Assembly (NCBI RefSeq): GCF_039904985.1 | Contig: NZ_CP157005.1 | Coordinates: forward strand, 1,426,001-1,490,000 | Origin: Methylomonas sp. AM2-LC | GTDB taxonomy: Bacteria; Pseudomonadota; Gammaproteobacteria; Methylococcales; Methylomonadaceae | Length of the DNA stretch: 64,000 bases | Reading direction: 5' to 3' | Shown here: in pieces, positions 34,395 to 43,611 of the stretch | Layout: every line of letters begins with the position of its first letter | Numbering within the stretch: the first letter of the stretch is position 1 | Translations under genes and position numbers: made by a program | Notes under the pieces: model-generated | Databases searched by the model: none | What the model was told of the DNA's origin: nothing | Seen by the model: the letters and a program-made list of their open reading frames with translations, nothing else

Positions 34395-37300
34395 GTGAAA
34401 AATTACTTAGCGAGTGCAACTCAGGCTAACGCAAATCAAAAGGATGCCGTTCCTCTTATTATCAGTCGTCGCAGGAAAATATCTTCAATTATGGCGCTGG
34501 CAATGGCCGGAGTAACCATGATTACCGCAATTGATGCCAATGCAATTGATACCGCAGCTACCGAAGTAGCAAATACAGATGTTAAGAAAAAGGTTAAAAA
34601 ATCGAAAAACCTGAAACCGCAAAAGTCGGCTGAGGATGTAAGTGCCTTAAAAGATCAGGTTGAGCAGTTAAAGCAGCAGTTGGCAGCGTCAAAGCAACGT
34701 GAACAGCAATTATTAAAGAGTAGTGTTACAGCCGGTGCAGCATCTGTACCAGTCACTCAAGCCGAAAACAGTGGCGAACCACCTTTGGATGTGGCGCAAG
34801 CAGAAACAATTCCTGAAGAAAAAGAAGTTAAACAGGAAAAACCCAAAAATCTGGGTGAAGTGGTGGTGCGTTCCCGACAAAGGATAGAAAAATTACAGGA
34901 TGTACCGTTATCTATTTCTGTGGTTACTGGTCAGGATCTGGAGCGAGAGCAATCCATGGATCTGAGTTCAATCACCCGGCGTGCAGCTAACATTAACTGG
35001 AATCAGGGTAACCAGCGTACCAGCAGTCTTTCCATTCGTGGTATAGGTAAAGTGGGACAAACCGAGGCGCAAGACCCCAGCGTAGGTATTATCGTTGATG
35101 GTATCAACTACGCTTACAATCCTATGAGTTCCAGTTACGACTTTACCGATGTGGAGGCTGTGGAAGTTACTCGTGGTCCGCAAGGTACTTTGCAGGGCAA
35201 GGGAGCTACTATGGGGGTGGTTAATATTTTTACCAAACGGCCCACCTTTACCAATACCGCTGATTATTCGTTTACCTATGGTAATTATGATAGCTATATT
35301 GGCAAAGGTGCTTTTGGTGGTGCGGTGATAGACGATTTGTTAGCCTTCCGCGGTGCTTTTGTTGCGCAAAAGCAGCGTGGATTTATGACTAATCAGTGGA
35401 ACCAGGACAGTACCTTTCAAAACATTGATAGGTTGACTGGGCGAGCACAATTTTTACTGACACCCACTCAGAATTTTAATGCGCGTTTGTCGGTTAACAT
35501 TACCCCTAATACCGGCGAAAATACCAATGGTGGTGTATACAATACCTTTCCACCTCAAGGTTTTAAATATACCAATGGTAATACTATTACCTCAGTTACC
35601 AATTTTCGGCAACGTTTGGCTCGCCCTTGGTTTACCGGTAGTGGTTTGAATTACGGGCTATCAAATTATATCTATGGTGATAACGGTATGAATTCCGTAG
35701 ATTTGAATACCCAGCAACCGGTAATTTCCGGTAGTGAAGGGGCTTCGCTGGAAATGAATTGGGATGTGGCTGATCATCATCTTACCTCTATTACCGGCTT
35801 CCAAGGATACCACTTTAATGCGCCTACCAATGATGATGGTACACCTTATAATATCAACACCAATGCGGGTGGTTATTCCAATAATTATCACCAGTTAAGT
35901 CAGGAGTTACGTATTAATTCCAAGGCAGGTGGTTTTATTGATTACACGGCTGGTTTATTTTTGATGCAGAACGAAAACCAGACTGCGTTTAATAAATCTT
36001 ATGGCAGTGATGCGGGTGCTTGGTTCGCTTCAAATGCTCAGTACACTGCATTAACCAATCCTTCGGGTGCTACCAGCGCCGTAATAAACTCGGGTAACTT
36101 ATTGCTGCAAAATTCGTTGAATAACTTGTGGCTAGATACTAATCATCAGGATATTCAGAATCAGAGTGAGGCCATTTTTGGTCAAGCCAATACGCATTTA
36201 AATGATGATCTAACCTTAACCACTGGTTTTAGAGTAACTAATGAGCATCGCGAGAATCCAAATAGCGCTTACATTATCAATGAAGGTACCGGCGCATTGC
36301 TGGATCCGACCAATATAAATGGTGTTAACACTGGGTATGGCTTTAATGCAACTTATGCAAACGCCACTGGCGCTAGCGGTTGTAACAGTTCCACTACCCT
36401 AATTGGCGCAGCAACGGGTTGTGCTGGCCAATTGCAAACAAATACGGCTCAACAAGCCGCAAATGCAGACAAATTGGCGCAACAATATTATGGGGTAAAC
36501 TATGCAGCATTAACCTCTCAGCAAGCAGCACAAATTGCGGCAGCCAGAAGTATTCGTCTATCGCAGATTGGGGGGTTGTTTAGTACTGCTAAACCAGTCT
36601 ATAACGGTATTTTGCCTTCCTGGAACATCAGCCCCAGCTACAAGCTATCAGAAAACTATACCGCTTATGTATCTTGGCAGCATGGTATGAAAGCGGGTAT
36701 TGCTCAATCCCTTAACGGTGTTGGTTACATTGCATCGCCTGAAACAGATGATAGCTACGAGATCGGTTTAAAATCAACGCTGTTTGATAGAAAATTGGTC
36801 CTCAATGCCGATCTTTTCTGGGCAAATATCAAAAACTATCAAACTCAGGTTGCTACTTATAATAGTTATACCGCATATACCAATCAACTGACCAATGCGG
36901 CAAATAACACCTCAGTTTATTCATCTATTACCGGTAATGTACCCTTGGCCAGAACCGCAGGTCTTGAGATAGACGGTGTATTTACTGGCTTGCCTTATAC
37001 TTCAATTCGTTTTGCTGGCGCTTATACAGATGCTATCTATGTGGAATACAATAACGCGCCAAATCCAACTGAAGTGCAGGTAACTACTGCTAATCAATCT
37101 GGGTATAACGCATCTGGTCGAACTTTGCCGGGTGCTTCCAAATTCACGGCCAATATCAGCCCGGAAGTACGTGTAGCCAGTGAGATTTTGGGCTTGGGTG
37201 ATTACTTGCCGAAAACGGAGTTTCATACCAGTTTTACTGAGAGTTATCTCAGTCGTTACAATTCAGACTCAAGCTTATCAGCTTATGCTTGGATTCCTTA

Positions 37301-37472
37301 TCAGTTTAATACCGATTTTTCGTTTGGTATTGGTCGGCGCGACAAAAAGTTCGATATCAGCTTTGTGGCTAAAAACCTGCTAAATAATCATACCCCATCC
37401 GTACAAACCATGACTAGCTATACACCCAGCTACCCACAATGGTTAGGATTGCAATTTAGCGGTAAATTCTAA
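34395..37472 (+). CDS. TonB-dependent outer-membrane receptor with N-terminal coiled-coil extension
   Basis: The start is GTG 34395, 5 nt after AAGGTG. The protein has 1025 residues. The signal peptide is at ~30-52 (after a charged KNYLASATQ... lead, IMALAMAGVTMITAIDANA). Residues ~65-160 are a Lys-rich and coiled-coil segment (LKDQVEQLKQQLAASKQREQ) that most receptors lack. The plug begins at NLGEVVVRSRQRIEKLQDVP with DVPLSISVVTGQDLER, and GPQGTLQGKGATMGVVNIFT marks its centre. The 22-strand barrel ends in the expected aromatic C-terminus (WLGLQFSGKF). The substrate is unknown. The placement with sulfatase, arylsulfotransferase, TonB genes and sigma-54 promoters suggests uptake of a sulfated or organosulfur ligand (inference). 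A terminator follows. Confidence 0.92.
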   Translation: MKNYLASATQANANQKDAVPLIISRRRKISSIMALAMAGVTMITAIDANAIDTAATEVANTDVKKKVKKSKNLKPQKSAEDVSALKDQVEQLKQQLAASKQREQQLLKSSVTAGAASVPVTQAENSGEPPLDVAQAETIPEEKEVKQEKPKNLGEVVVRSRQRIEKLQDVPLSISVVTGQDLEREQSMDLSSITRRAANINWNQGNQRTSSLSIRGIGKVGQTEAQDPSVGIIVDGINYAYNPMSSSYDFTDVEAVEVTRGPQGTLQGKGATMGVVNIFTKRPTFTNTADYSFTYGNYDSYIGKGAFGGAVIDDLLAFRGAFVAQKQRGFMTNQWNQDSTFQNIDRLTGRAQFLLTPTQNFNARLSVNITPNTGENTNGGVYNTFPPQGFKYTNGNTITSVTNFRQRLARPWFTGSGLNYGLSNYIYGDNGMNSVDLNTQQPVISGSEGASLEMNWDVADHHLTSITGFQGYHFNAPTNDDGTPYNINTNAGGYSNNYHQLSQELRINSKAGGFIDYTAGLFLMQNENQTAFNKSYGSDAGAWFASNAQYTALTNPSGATSAVINSGNLLLQNSLNNLWLDTNHQDIQNQSEAIFGQANTHLNDDLTLTTGFRVTNEHRENPNSAYIINEGTGALLDPTNINGVNTGYGFNATYANATGASGCNSSTTLIGAATGCAGQLQTNTAQQAANADKLAQQYYGVNYAALTSQQAAQIAAARSIRLSQIGGLFSTAKPVYNGILPSWNISPSYKLSENYTAYVSWQHGMKAGIAQSLNGVGYIASPETDDSYEIGLKSTLFDRKLVLNADLFWANIKNYQTQVATYNSYTAYTNQLTNAANNTSVYSSITGNVPLARTAGLEIDGVFTGLPYTSIRFAGAYTDAIYVEYNNAPNPTEVQVTTANQSGYNASGRTLPGASKFTANISPEVRVASEILGLGDYLPKTEFHTSFTESYLSRYNSDSSLSAYAWIPYQFNTDFSFGIGRRDKKFDISFVAKNLLNNHTPSVQTMTSYTPSYPQWLGLQFSGKF

Positions 37473-37497
37473 GTTTTTTCTCGTGGTGAAAGGCTCG

Positions 37498-37535
37498 GCG
37501 GGTTAGAGGGTAATACTTCTAATCCGCTTTTTTTT
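37498..37535 (+). terminator. Rho-independent terminator of the TonB-receptor gene
   Basis: GCGGGTTAGA (37498-37507) pairs with TCTAATCCGC (37518-37527) with one G-T pair. Eight T follow (37528-37535). It sits 26 bp after the receptor stop codon. Confidence 0.9.
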
Positions 37536-37821
37536 GCCTGTCGTTTTAATGGAATGTTATTTTCACAAAATTCATTTATTAATTTGATTAAGTCGAGTTT
37601 ATAAATAGGACAGTCTTCGTTAGTGAATGGATATATTTAGCTGTTTATAAATGCTAATAAATGAGCAGTGATTGTTGAGGGTGTGTTGAATTATCACCAG
37701 ATTATTTTATAAATAAGGTGATAAATTTACATGGCAATATAAATACAGGAGATTATAAAAAAATACAAATAATATCAATTGGATATATTGTTTTAATTTT
37801 TATTTATCTTTTATAAAATAA

Positions 37822-37837
37822 TGGCATGTTGATTGCT
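37822..37837 (+). promoter_or_regulatory. Sigma-54 promoter of the rhodanese-DUF1549-DUF1501 operon
   Basis: TGGCATGTTGATTGCT matches TGGCAYRN4TTGCW exactly, with 10 nt between GG and GC. Predicted start near 37848, about 64 nt before the rhodanese ATG. Confidence 0.75.
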
Positions 37838-37911
37838 TGCTAATAATACTGAAGCTGTGCGTATAACTTACTTATAGCACATTGGAATATTATTATTTAG
37901 GAATTAGATAA

Positions 37912-38424
37912 ATGAAAAAAATAATACTGCTAGCCTTATCGCTGGCTCTGTTAGTAACACAGTCTGTTCAAGCAGCTGAAGCCGATGCCACTAAAAAACC
38001 GGATGCAGCTGCTGAACAAAAATGGACTTATAAAACGCCAAAACTGGACCGTGCCAAACTGGAAGCTTTGCTCGCCAAGCCTTCACAGCTTTTGATTATA
38101 GATGTGCGTCGTCCAGATGAAATTAGCAAGATCGGTGGCTTTCCTGTCTATTTGAGTATTCAAAGTAAAGATATTGAAAATTCCCTGAAATATATACCTA
38201 AGGATAGAAAAATCGTCACTGTCTCAAATCACGCGCATCGTGCGGGTATTGCTGCCGATTTGTTGGCGAGTAAAGGTTTTAAGGTGGTTGGTGCGGTGGG
38301 CTCGCAGAATTATGAAGAAGAAGGCGGTGTAATCAATAAGATTGAAATTCCACCACCAAAAGCTGCGGCTTCAAGCACTGATACGCCAAAAGCTGAGGTG
38401 TCAACCACACAACCAAAAATCTAA
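37912..38424 (+). CDS. Exported rhodanese-like domain protein lacking the catalytic Cys
   Basis: It has 170 residues with a signal peptide ending VQAAEAD (~1-24). The rhodanese fold is seen in LLIIDVRRPDEISKIGGFPV and KIVTVSNHAHRAGIAADLLA, followed by GFKVVGAVGSQNYEEEGG. At the active-site loop, where active rhodaneses have C-x5-R, this reads SNHAHR, so there is no Cys and the domain cannot transfer sulfur by the usual persulfide chemistry. It may be a binding or structural module. It is first in a plus-strand operon driven by an exact sigma-54 promoter, followed by DUF1549/DUF1553 and DUF1501 genes. The C-terminal tail (~145-170) is Pro/Ala/Thr-rich. Confidence 0.8.
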   Translation: MKKIILLALSLALLVTQSVQAAEADATKKPDAAAEQKWTYKTPKLDRAKLEALLAKPSQLLIIDVRRPDEISKIGGFPVYLSIQSKDIENSLKYIPKDRKIVTVSNHAHRAGIAADLLASKGFKVVGAVGSQNYEEEGGVINKIEIPPPKAAASSTDTPKAEVSTTQPKI

Positions 38425-38502
38425 AAAAATTGCCCGATTTTGTCTGCTGGGATGCCTTTTAGGTTAAATCAGGGCGCTATAAATCATGTTTTGGAGAGTT
38501 CA

Positions 38503-40833
38503 ATGAAAATTAAAGTGTATTCTGCCTTTATCTGGGGTTTATCAACACTATTGGCGGCTGATGTATTGGCTGCAGATCAGGCGCCGGCAAGCGCACCAGC
38601 AGTTGCTGCTGAGGGGAATGCCGCTCCAGAAGCTAAGAGCAAGTTTTGGTCTTATCAACCTGTAAAGGCACCCGTTGTTCCCAATGTTAAACAAAATGAC
38701 TGGGTAAAAACCCCAATTGATGCTTATGTTTTGGCCCCTTTGGAGGCAAAAAACCTTGCACCCTCAGCAGAAGCTGATCGAGCTACTTTTATCAGGCGTG
38801 CTACGCTCGACGCTTGGGGAGTAATACCTACACCTGCCGAAGTGGAAGCTTTTGTTAATGATAAGTCTCCGGATGCTTACGCTAACTTGGCGGATAGATT
38901 ATTAGCTTCTCCTAAATATGGTGAGCGTCAAGCGCGGCGCTGGCTGGACTTGGCAAGATATGCTGATAGTGCGGGTTTTCAGAATGATCAAACTCGGCCT
39001 AATTTTTGGCGTTATCGTGATTATGTGATTAATTCATTTAATCAGGATAAGCCTTATTCGCAATTTCTAAAGGAGCAGATTGCCGGTGATGAGATTGCGC
39101 CTGATAAACCAGAGGCCTTGATTGCGACGGGCTTTTTAGCAGGGTATCCTGATAACTATAACTCGCGCGATTTGGTACAACGTAAATACCAAATTACCAC
39201 GGATATGACTGATACTGTAGGTAAGGTTGTGTTAGGACAGACAGTTGAGTGCGCACGCTGCCACAATCATAAATTCGATAAAATCAGTCAGAAAGATTAC
39301 TTCTCTTTGCAATCATTCTTTGCTAATACTAGTTTTACCGACAAAATTCCTGCGAGTAAAGGTGAAGTAGAAAACAAATACCTAAAACAACAGGCAAAAT
39401 GGGAAGAAGCAACCAAAGACATCCGTGATAAACAAGCTGCCTTGTTAGCACCGTACAAAGAGCGTGGTGAGAAGTATCATAAAGAACGTTATCTGACCGA
39501 TAGTCGTGAATCGATCTTTAAACCTAAAGAAAAATGGACGTCTCTGGATCGATGGGTTAACTGGCGACTTGAAAAAGTTACTCAGGAAAATGACTATGTG
39601 GGTTGGGTGCGAATTGCGGTAGAAACGCACAACAAAGACTATACCCCTGAAATGGCAGCCAGATATTATGAGTATAAGGATCTGGAAGAGGATTTAAAAA
39701 AACTCGATAACCTTAAACCAACTGCAGGTTCCGATACCATTACAGCGGCTACCGAGTTAGGTAAATCCGATTCCCCCAAAAGTTTTATATTCTTTGGCGG
39801 TGATCATGAAAGACCATTAGATGAAGTGCAACCGGCGTTTCCAGAAGCCATTACTGATGAAAAACCGGTCATTAATGCAACTGCCACCTCTTCGGGACGT
39901 AGAACTGCTTTGGCAAACTGGTTGGCTAGTGATACCAATCCGTTAACCGCACGTGTTTATGTTAACCGGGTTTGGGAACAATACTTTGGTCATGGAATTG
40001 TTGAAACCGTTAGTGATTTTGGTAAAGCCGGACAACGTCCAACTAATCAGGCCTTACTTGACTACTTGGCTGATAAGTTTGTCAAAGAGGGCTGGAGCAT
40101 CAAAAAACTACATCGTGAAATTTTATTGTCCAGTGTCTATCGGCAAGCATCTGATTATCGTGAAGACGCACATCAGGCTGATCCAGATAATAAATTGCTG
40201 GCGGTATTTCCACGCAAACGTTTAGAGGCCGAAGAAATTCGCGATTCTTTATTAGTTGCTTCAGGTAAATTGGAAGAACAAGTGGGTGGCCCTGGCGTAT
40301 TTCCGCCTATTCCAGCTAATCTGGGTGCGGCAAATACGCAATGGGTAGTCTCTAAAGACAAGAAAGACCATAACCGTCGCAGTATCTATATCTTCACCCG
40401 TCGTAGTTTGCCTTATCCCATTTTGGAAACTTTTGATATGGCAACGGCACAGGAAGCGCATAGTAAACGTGATGTTACCACTACGCCTTTGCAATCTTTA
40501 ACATTGTTTAATAGCGATATCGTCTTAGGTTGGTCGCAAGCTTTAGCGGGCAGAGTTATCCAGGAAGTGGGTAATAACGAGTCTGCTCAGATTGACCGCC
40601 TATATGAAATTTTGTTTGCACGTCCTGCTAGCGATGTTGAAAAAGAAACCTTACAAACTTTTCTGGATGAACATCAACAGGCCGTTAAAGACAAAGTTAA
40701 AGACGGAAAATATGAGCTAAGTGAGCCGACGGGTCTAAAAGAAGATACCAAGATCGATCCAATTCGTGCTGCTGCTTTCGTTGATTTGGTACATACCGTT
40801 GCAAATTCAAACGAGTTTATATACCGGTTTTAA
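38503..40833 (+). CDS. DUF1549-DUF1553 protein, planctomycete-type exported protein
   Basis: The start is ATG 38503 (MKIKVYSAFIWG), with GGAGA 5 nt upstream; an in-frame ATG at 38440 lies before the ribosome-binding site. It has 776 residues and a signal peptide ~1-22. FWSYQPVKAPVVPNV and LARYADSAGFQNDQTRPN begin DUF1549; CARCHNHKFDKI holds a CxxCH that could bind haem. TNPLTARVYVNRVWEQYFGH, GWSIKKLHREILLSSVYRQA and RRSLPYPILETFDMATAQEA define DUF1553. The PSCyt1 haem domain that often precedes DUF1549 in Planctomycetes is absent. Function is not established; these genes accompany sulfatases in polysaccharide-degrading bacteria. The DUF1501 partner follows after 36 bp. Confidence 0.88.
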   Translation: MKIKVYSAFIWGLSTLLAADVLAADQAPASAPAVAAEGNAAPEAKSKFWSYQPVKAPVVPNVKQNDWVKTPIDAYVLAPLEAKNLAPSAEADRATFIRRATLDAWGVIPTPAEVEAFVNDKSPDAYANLADRLLASPKYGERQARRWLDLARYADSAGFQNDQTRPNFWRYRDYVINSFNQDKPYSQFLKEQIAGDEIAPDKPEALIATGFLAGYPDNYNSRDLVQRKYQITTDMTDTVGKVVLGQTVECARCHNHKFDKISQKDYFSLQSFFANTSFTDKIPASKGEVENKYLKQQAKWEEATKDIRDKQAALLAPYKERGEKYHKERYLTDSRESIFKPKEKWTSLDRWVNWRLEKVTQENDYVGWVRIAVETHNKDYTPEMAARYYEYKDLEEDLKKLDNLKPTAGSDTITAATELGKSDSPKSFIFFGGDHERPLDEVQPAFPEAITDEKPVINATATSSGRRTALANWLASDTNPLTARVYVNRVWEQYFGHGIVETVSDFGKAGQRPTNQALLDYLADKFVKEGWSIKKLHREILLSSVYRQASDYREDAHQADPDNKLLAVFPRKRLEAEEIRDSLLVASGKLEEQVGGPGVFPPIPANLGAANTQWVVSKDKKDHNRRSIYIFTRRSLPYPILETFDMATAQEAHSKRDVTTTPLQSLTLFNSDIVLGWSQALAGRVIQEVGNNESAQIDRLYEILFARPASDVEKETLQTFLDEHQQAVKDKVKDGKYELSEPTGLKEDTKIDPIRAAAFVDLVHTVANSNEFIYRF

Positions 40834-40869
40834 TGCTGCTAACTTATTAAATAATTATAGGAATATAAA

Positions 40870-42315
40870 ATGAAAAATATATCTCGTAGAGATTTTATGA
40901 TTAAAACCGGTTTGGCAGCAGGTGCATACGGTTTGAGTGGATTATTACCGGGTGGTGGGGTTATCCAGGGAGCCTTTGCGGCTGATTTACTGGATCCATT
41001 GGCCCCAAAACCGACGCACTTTCCAGCCAAAGTTAAATCTGTGATCTGGCTGCATATGGATGGTGCGCCTAGTACTATCGATTTGTACGATTATAAACCT
41101 GAGTTGATAAAACTGGCTGGCAAAGAAGTACCTGCTTCTTTTATGAAAGGTATTAAAACCAGTACTCAGGGTGGTGTAGGTAAACTGTGGGTATCAAACA
41201 GAACCTGGAAACAATACGGAGAAAGCGGCGCTTGGTTTTCGGATTTATTGCCTAACCTTGCACAGCATGCGGATAAATTAAATTTTATTAAATCCAGCTT
41301 CACCGTGGGAGCAACCCATGATATTTCAATTTTGAAATTAAATACGGGCGGTTTAAATCCGGGTCGTCCTTCATTGGGTGCGTGGATTCAATATGCTTTG
41401 GGTTCGGCAAATCCAGATTTACCGGCTTATGTGGTTTTGTATAACGGTAAAAGAGAACCAACGGGTGGTTCTGTTAATTGGAGCTCAGGCTTTTTACCTG
41501 CGGTGTATCAAGGTACGGCTTTCCGTCCTGGCGATACACCTATTTTGTATCTGGATCGTCCTGAAACTATTTCGGCTGGACAACAAAATGAAAATCTGTC
41601 TTTGCTGAAACAGCTTAACGGTATAAAGGACGCTCAATATCCAGAAGATACTGAATTACAAGCCAGAGTGCGTGCTTATGAGTTAGCGCAACGCATGCAG
41701 GTTACAGCGCCGGAAGCGGTTGATTTAAGTAAGGAAACGCAAGCGACCAAAGATGCTTATGGATTAAATGATGATGCTACCAAAGGTTACGGTACCAGTT
41801 TATTAAGGGCAAGACGCCTAGTGGAACGTGGAGTACGTTTTATTCAAGTAGTATCGGGTCCTACCGAAGTGGGTGGCGATAGCAGAAACTGGGATGCGCA
41901 TAACAGTCTGGAAGAGAATCACGGTAAACATGCTAAAGCGGTTGATAAACCCATTGCCGCGTTACTGGCCGATTTAAAAGAGCGCGGCTTGCTGGATTCT
42001 ACCCTGGTGGTTTGGACCTCTGAATTTGCACGTACCTCATATGGTGAATCTGGGACAGGTCGTGATCACAATGCCTGGGGTTACACACAATGGCTGGCAG
42101 GTGGCGGTACCAATGCAGGTACGACCTATGGCGCAACTGATGATATTGGTTTACAGATTGCCGATAAGAGCAAAGGGGTTGATACCTATGATTTACATGC
42201 CACAGTGCTAAATCTATTAGGTTTAGATCATTTAAAAGTTATTTACCCTTATCAAGGACGCTCTGAACGCCCAACGGTTGTTTATGGAAAAGTTATTAAA
42301 GAATTAATTGCTTAG
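40870..42315 (+). CDS. DUF1501 protein, Tat-exported, alkaline-phosphatase/sulfatase-like fold
   Basis: It has 481 residues. The N-terminal Tat signal ISRRDFMIKTGLAAGAYGLS (~4-23) precedes an AFAAD cleavage region. The core has VIWLHMDGAPSTIDLYDYKP (metal-binding Asp start), VGATHDISILKLNTGGL, RRLVERGVRFIQVVSG and STLVVWTSEFARTSYGESG, with GRDHNAWGYTQWLAGGG near the end. This is DUF1501, related to the alkaline phosphatase superfamily that includes sulfatases. It is nearly always next to DUF1549/DUF1553 in Planctomycetes, as here. A hydrolase acting on sulfate or phosphate esters is possible (inference). Such a pair in a gammaproteobacterium is likely horizontally acquired. Confidence 0.88.
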   Translation: MKNISRRDFMIKTGLAAGAYGLSGLLPGGGVIQGAFAADLLDPLAPKPTHFPAKVKSVIWLHMDGAPSTIDLYDYKPELIKLAGKEVPASFMKGIKTSTQGGVGKLWVSNRTWKQYGESGAWFSDLLPNLAQHADKLNFIKSSFTVGATHDISILKLNTGGLNPGRPSLGAWIQYALGSANPDLPAYVVLYNGKREPTGGSVNWSSGFLPAVYQGTAFRPGDTPILYLDRPETISAGQQNENLSLLKQLNGIKDAQYPEDTELQARVRAYELAQRMQVTAPEAVDLSKETQATKDAYGLNDDATKGYGTSLLRARRLVERGVRFIQVVSGPTEVGGDSRNWDAHNSLEENHGKHAKAVDKPIAALLADLKERGLLDSTLVVWTSEFARTSYGESGTGRDHNAWGYTQWLAGGGTNAGTTYGATDDIGLQIADKSKGVDTYDLHATVLNLLGLDHLKVIYPYQGRSERPTVVYGKVIKELIA

Positions 42316-42571
42316 TTTTAGATAGTGAATATCTCAGTTGCTCTATAGGTATTAAGTTCAATGGAACGATACTTGAGTAACTGAGTTTACTTAACAAGGT
42401 TGATCAGCTATCCGGCCTCAGAAACCAAGATTGTGCAATATAGAGGTTTTTAAAAAGCTGGGTGTGTATTTGCGTTTTTACTTGGGTATTAAGCCCTGCC
42501 CAGTAAAAATTAAAGAGATTAAATCTGTATTAAAGGGCTGATAACGTTAGCAAACAGGATTAAATAGAATC

Positions 42572-42958
42572 ATGCGAATGACGCAAAATGCCATTGGAAT
42601 TCTTTTTATGCTACTTAGCAATATTGCGGGGGCAGATGCAGAATTTGATTTTGAAGAAATGATGAAAGATGTTGAAACACAAACACAAAGTGTGCAAAAC
42701 AGTATTGCCGCAAAAGATGTAGATACAGCTACAGCGGATGCCAAGAAGTTGCAGGATGAATTTAAGTTAGTAGAAAACTATTTCACAAAACGTGGTAATG
42801 CTTCAGATGCTGTGGGGATTGCCAAAGAATATCAGGAAAAGGCTGCCACATTACAGAAGTCGTTAGCCGTGAGTGACTATGATACTGCTAATCATGTGGC
42901 GCAAGAATTTTCTCAACAGTGTCGTGGTGCTTGTCACGATAGTTATAAACCCCTATAA
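42572..42958 (+). CDS. Small exported cytochrome with CX3CH haem motif
   Basis: It has 128 residues with a short signal peptide (LFMLLSNIAGADA, ~10-22). A helical body follows, then the C-terminal haem motif C117-R-G-A-C121-H, i.e. three residues between the Cys instead of two. The layout otherwise resembles the C-terminal CxxCHDxY of class II cytochromes (CRGACHDSY here). CX3CH haem sites are known but uncommon, and some need dedicated lyases. The gap before it (42316-42571) has no clear promoter. A peroxiredoxin and a dihaem cytochrome follow on the same strand. Confidence 0.75.
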   Translation: MRMTQNAIGILFMLLSNIAGADAEFDFEEMMKDVETQTQSVQNSIAAKDVDTATADAKKLQDEFKLVENYFTKRGNASDAVGIAKEYQEKAATLQKSLAVSDYDTANHVAQEFSQQCRGACHDSYKPL

Positions 42959-42963
42959 ATAAA

Positions 42964-43557
42964 ATGAACATGAAAACAACTTTATTGAAAATTCTGACCC
43001 TAAGCATAATGACATTGCCAGGTTGGGCTGCTTTACCCGAGGGTCATCCAGCTCCCAGCTTTAAGGCACAAGCGTCATTGGCTGGAAAAGCATTCAATTA
43101 TTCATTGCAAGATGCATTAAAAAAAGGTCCGGTGGTCGTGTATTTTTACCCATCGGCCTATACCGGGGGTTGTAATATTCAGGCGCATAGTTTTGCGGTT
43201 AATCATGAGAAGTTTGCCAGTGCTGGTGCCAGTATTGTGGGTGTCTCACTGGATAGCATTGAAAGATTGAATGATTTTTCGGCTGATCCTAATTATTGTG
43301 CCAGTAAGTTTCCAGTTGCTTCGGATGCTGATGGCGCAATTGCCAAATCTTATGATTTATCGATTCGCGATGCTGCACCGGGTAAAACTGATAGCCGAGG
43401 CGTTGAAATTACTCATGGCTTTGCGGAGCGTACCACTTTTGTAATAACACCCGACGGTAAAATTACTGCCACCCTGGGTGGGCTTAAACCGGAAGAAAAT
43501 GTGGCTAAAGCATTGGAAACTGTACAGAAGTTGGGTTTTACAGCACAAACAAACTAA
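42964..43557 (+). CDS. Exported peroxiredoxin (AhpC/TSA, PrxQ-like)
   Basis: It has 197 residues with a signal peptide of about 23 (LTLSIMTLPGWAA). The peroxidatic loop is VVVYFYPSAYTGGC (Cys 70), and a second Cys at DPNYCASKF could resolve it. GASIVGVSLDSIERLNDFSA and AERTTFVITPDGKITATLGG are the PrxQ/BCP-like strands. It reduces peroxides in the periplasm using a thiol or cytochrome donor. It starts 5 bp after the CX3CH cytochrome gene and is followed by a dihaem cytochrome, which may be its electron source (inference). Confidence 0.88.
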   Translation: MNMKTTLLKILTLSIMTLPGWAALPEGHPAPSFKAQASLAGKAFNYSLQDALKKGPVVVYFYPSAYTGGCNIQAHSFAVNHEKFASAGASIVGVSLDSIERLNDFSADPNYCASKFPVASDADGAIAKSYDLSIRDAAPGKTDSRGVEITHGFAERTTFVITPDGKITATLGGLKPEENVAKALETVQKLGFTAQTN

Positions 43558-43611
43558 TAGAAATAATGGGTTCATATTATTCGGGTTGCTGCTTAATAGG
43601 GTAGCTGGAAT

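Larger units (their letters stand above)
37473..37911. other. Intergenic region with terminator and sigma-54 promoter
   Basis: Besides the terminator (37498-37535) and the promoter (37822-37837), there is an inverted repeat TTATCACC / GGTGATAA with arms about 18 bp apart near 37691-37726, upstream of the promoter. It is a reasonable place for an activator-binding site. No credible open frame. Confidence 0.55.

Noticed and set aside
42460..42490. Sigma-54-like TGGGTGTGTATTTGCG upstream of the CX3CH cytochrome
   Set aside because: Spacing is right, but four constrained positions are wrong.
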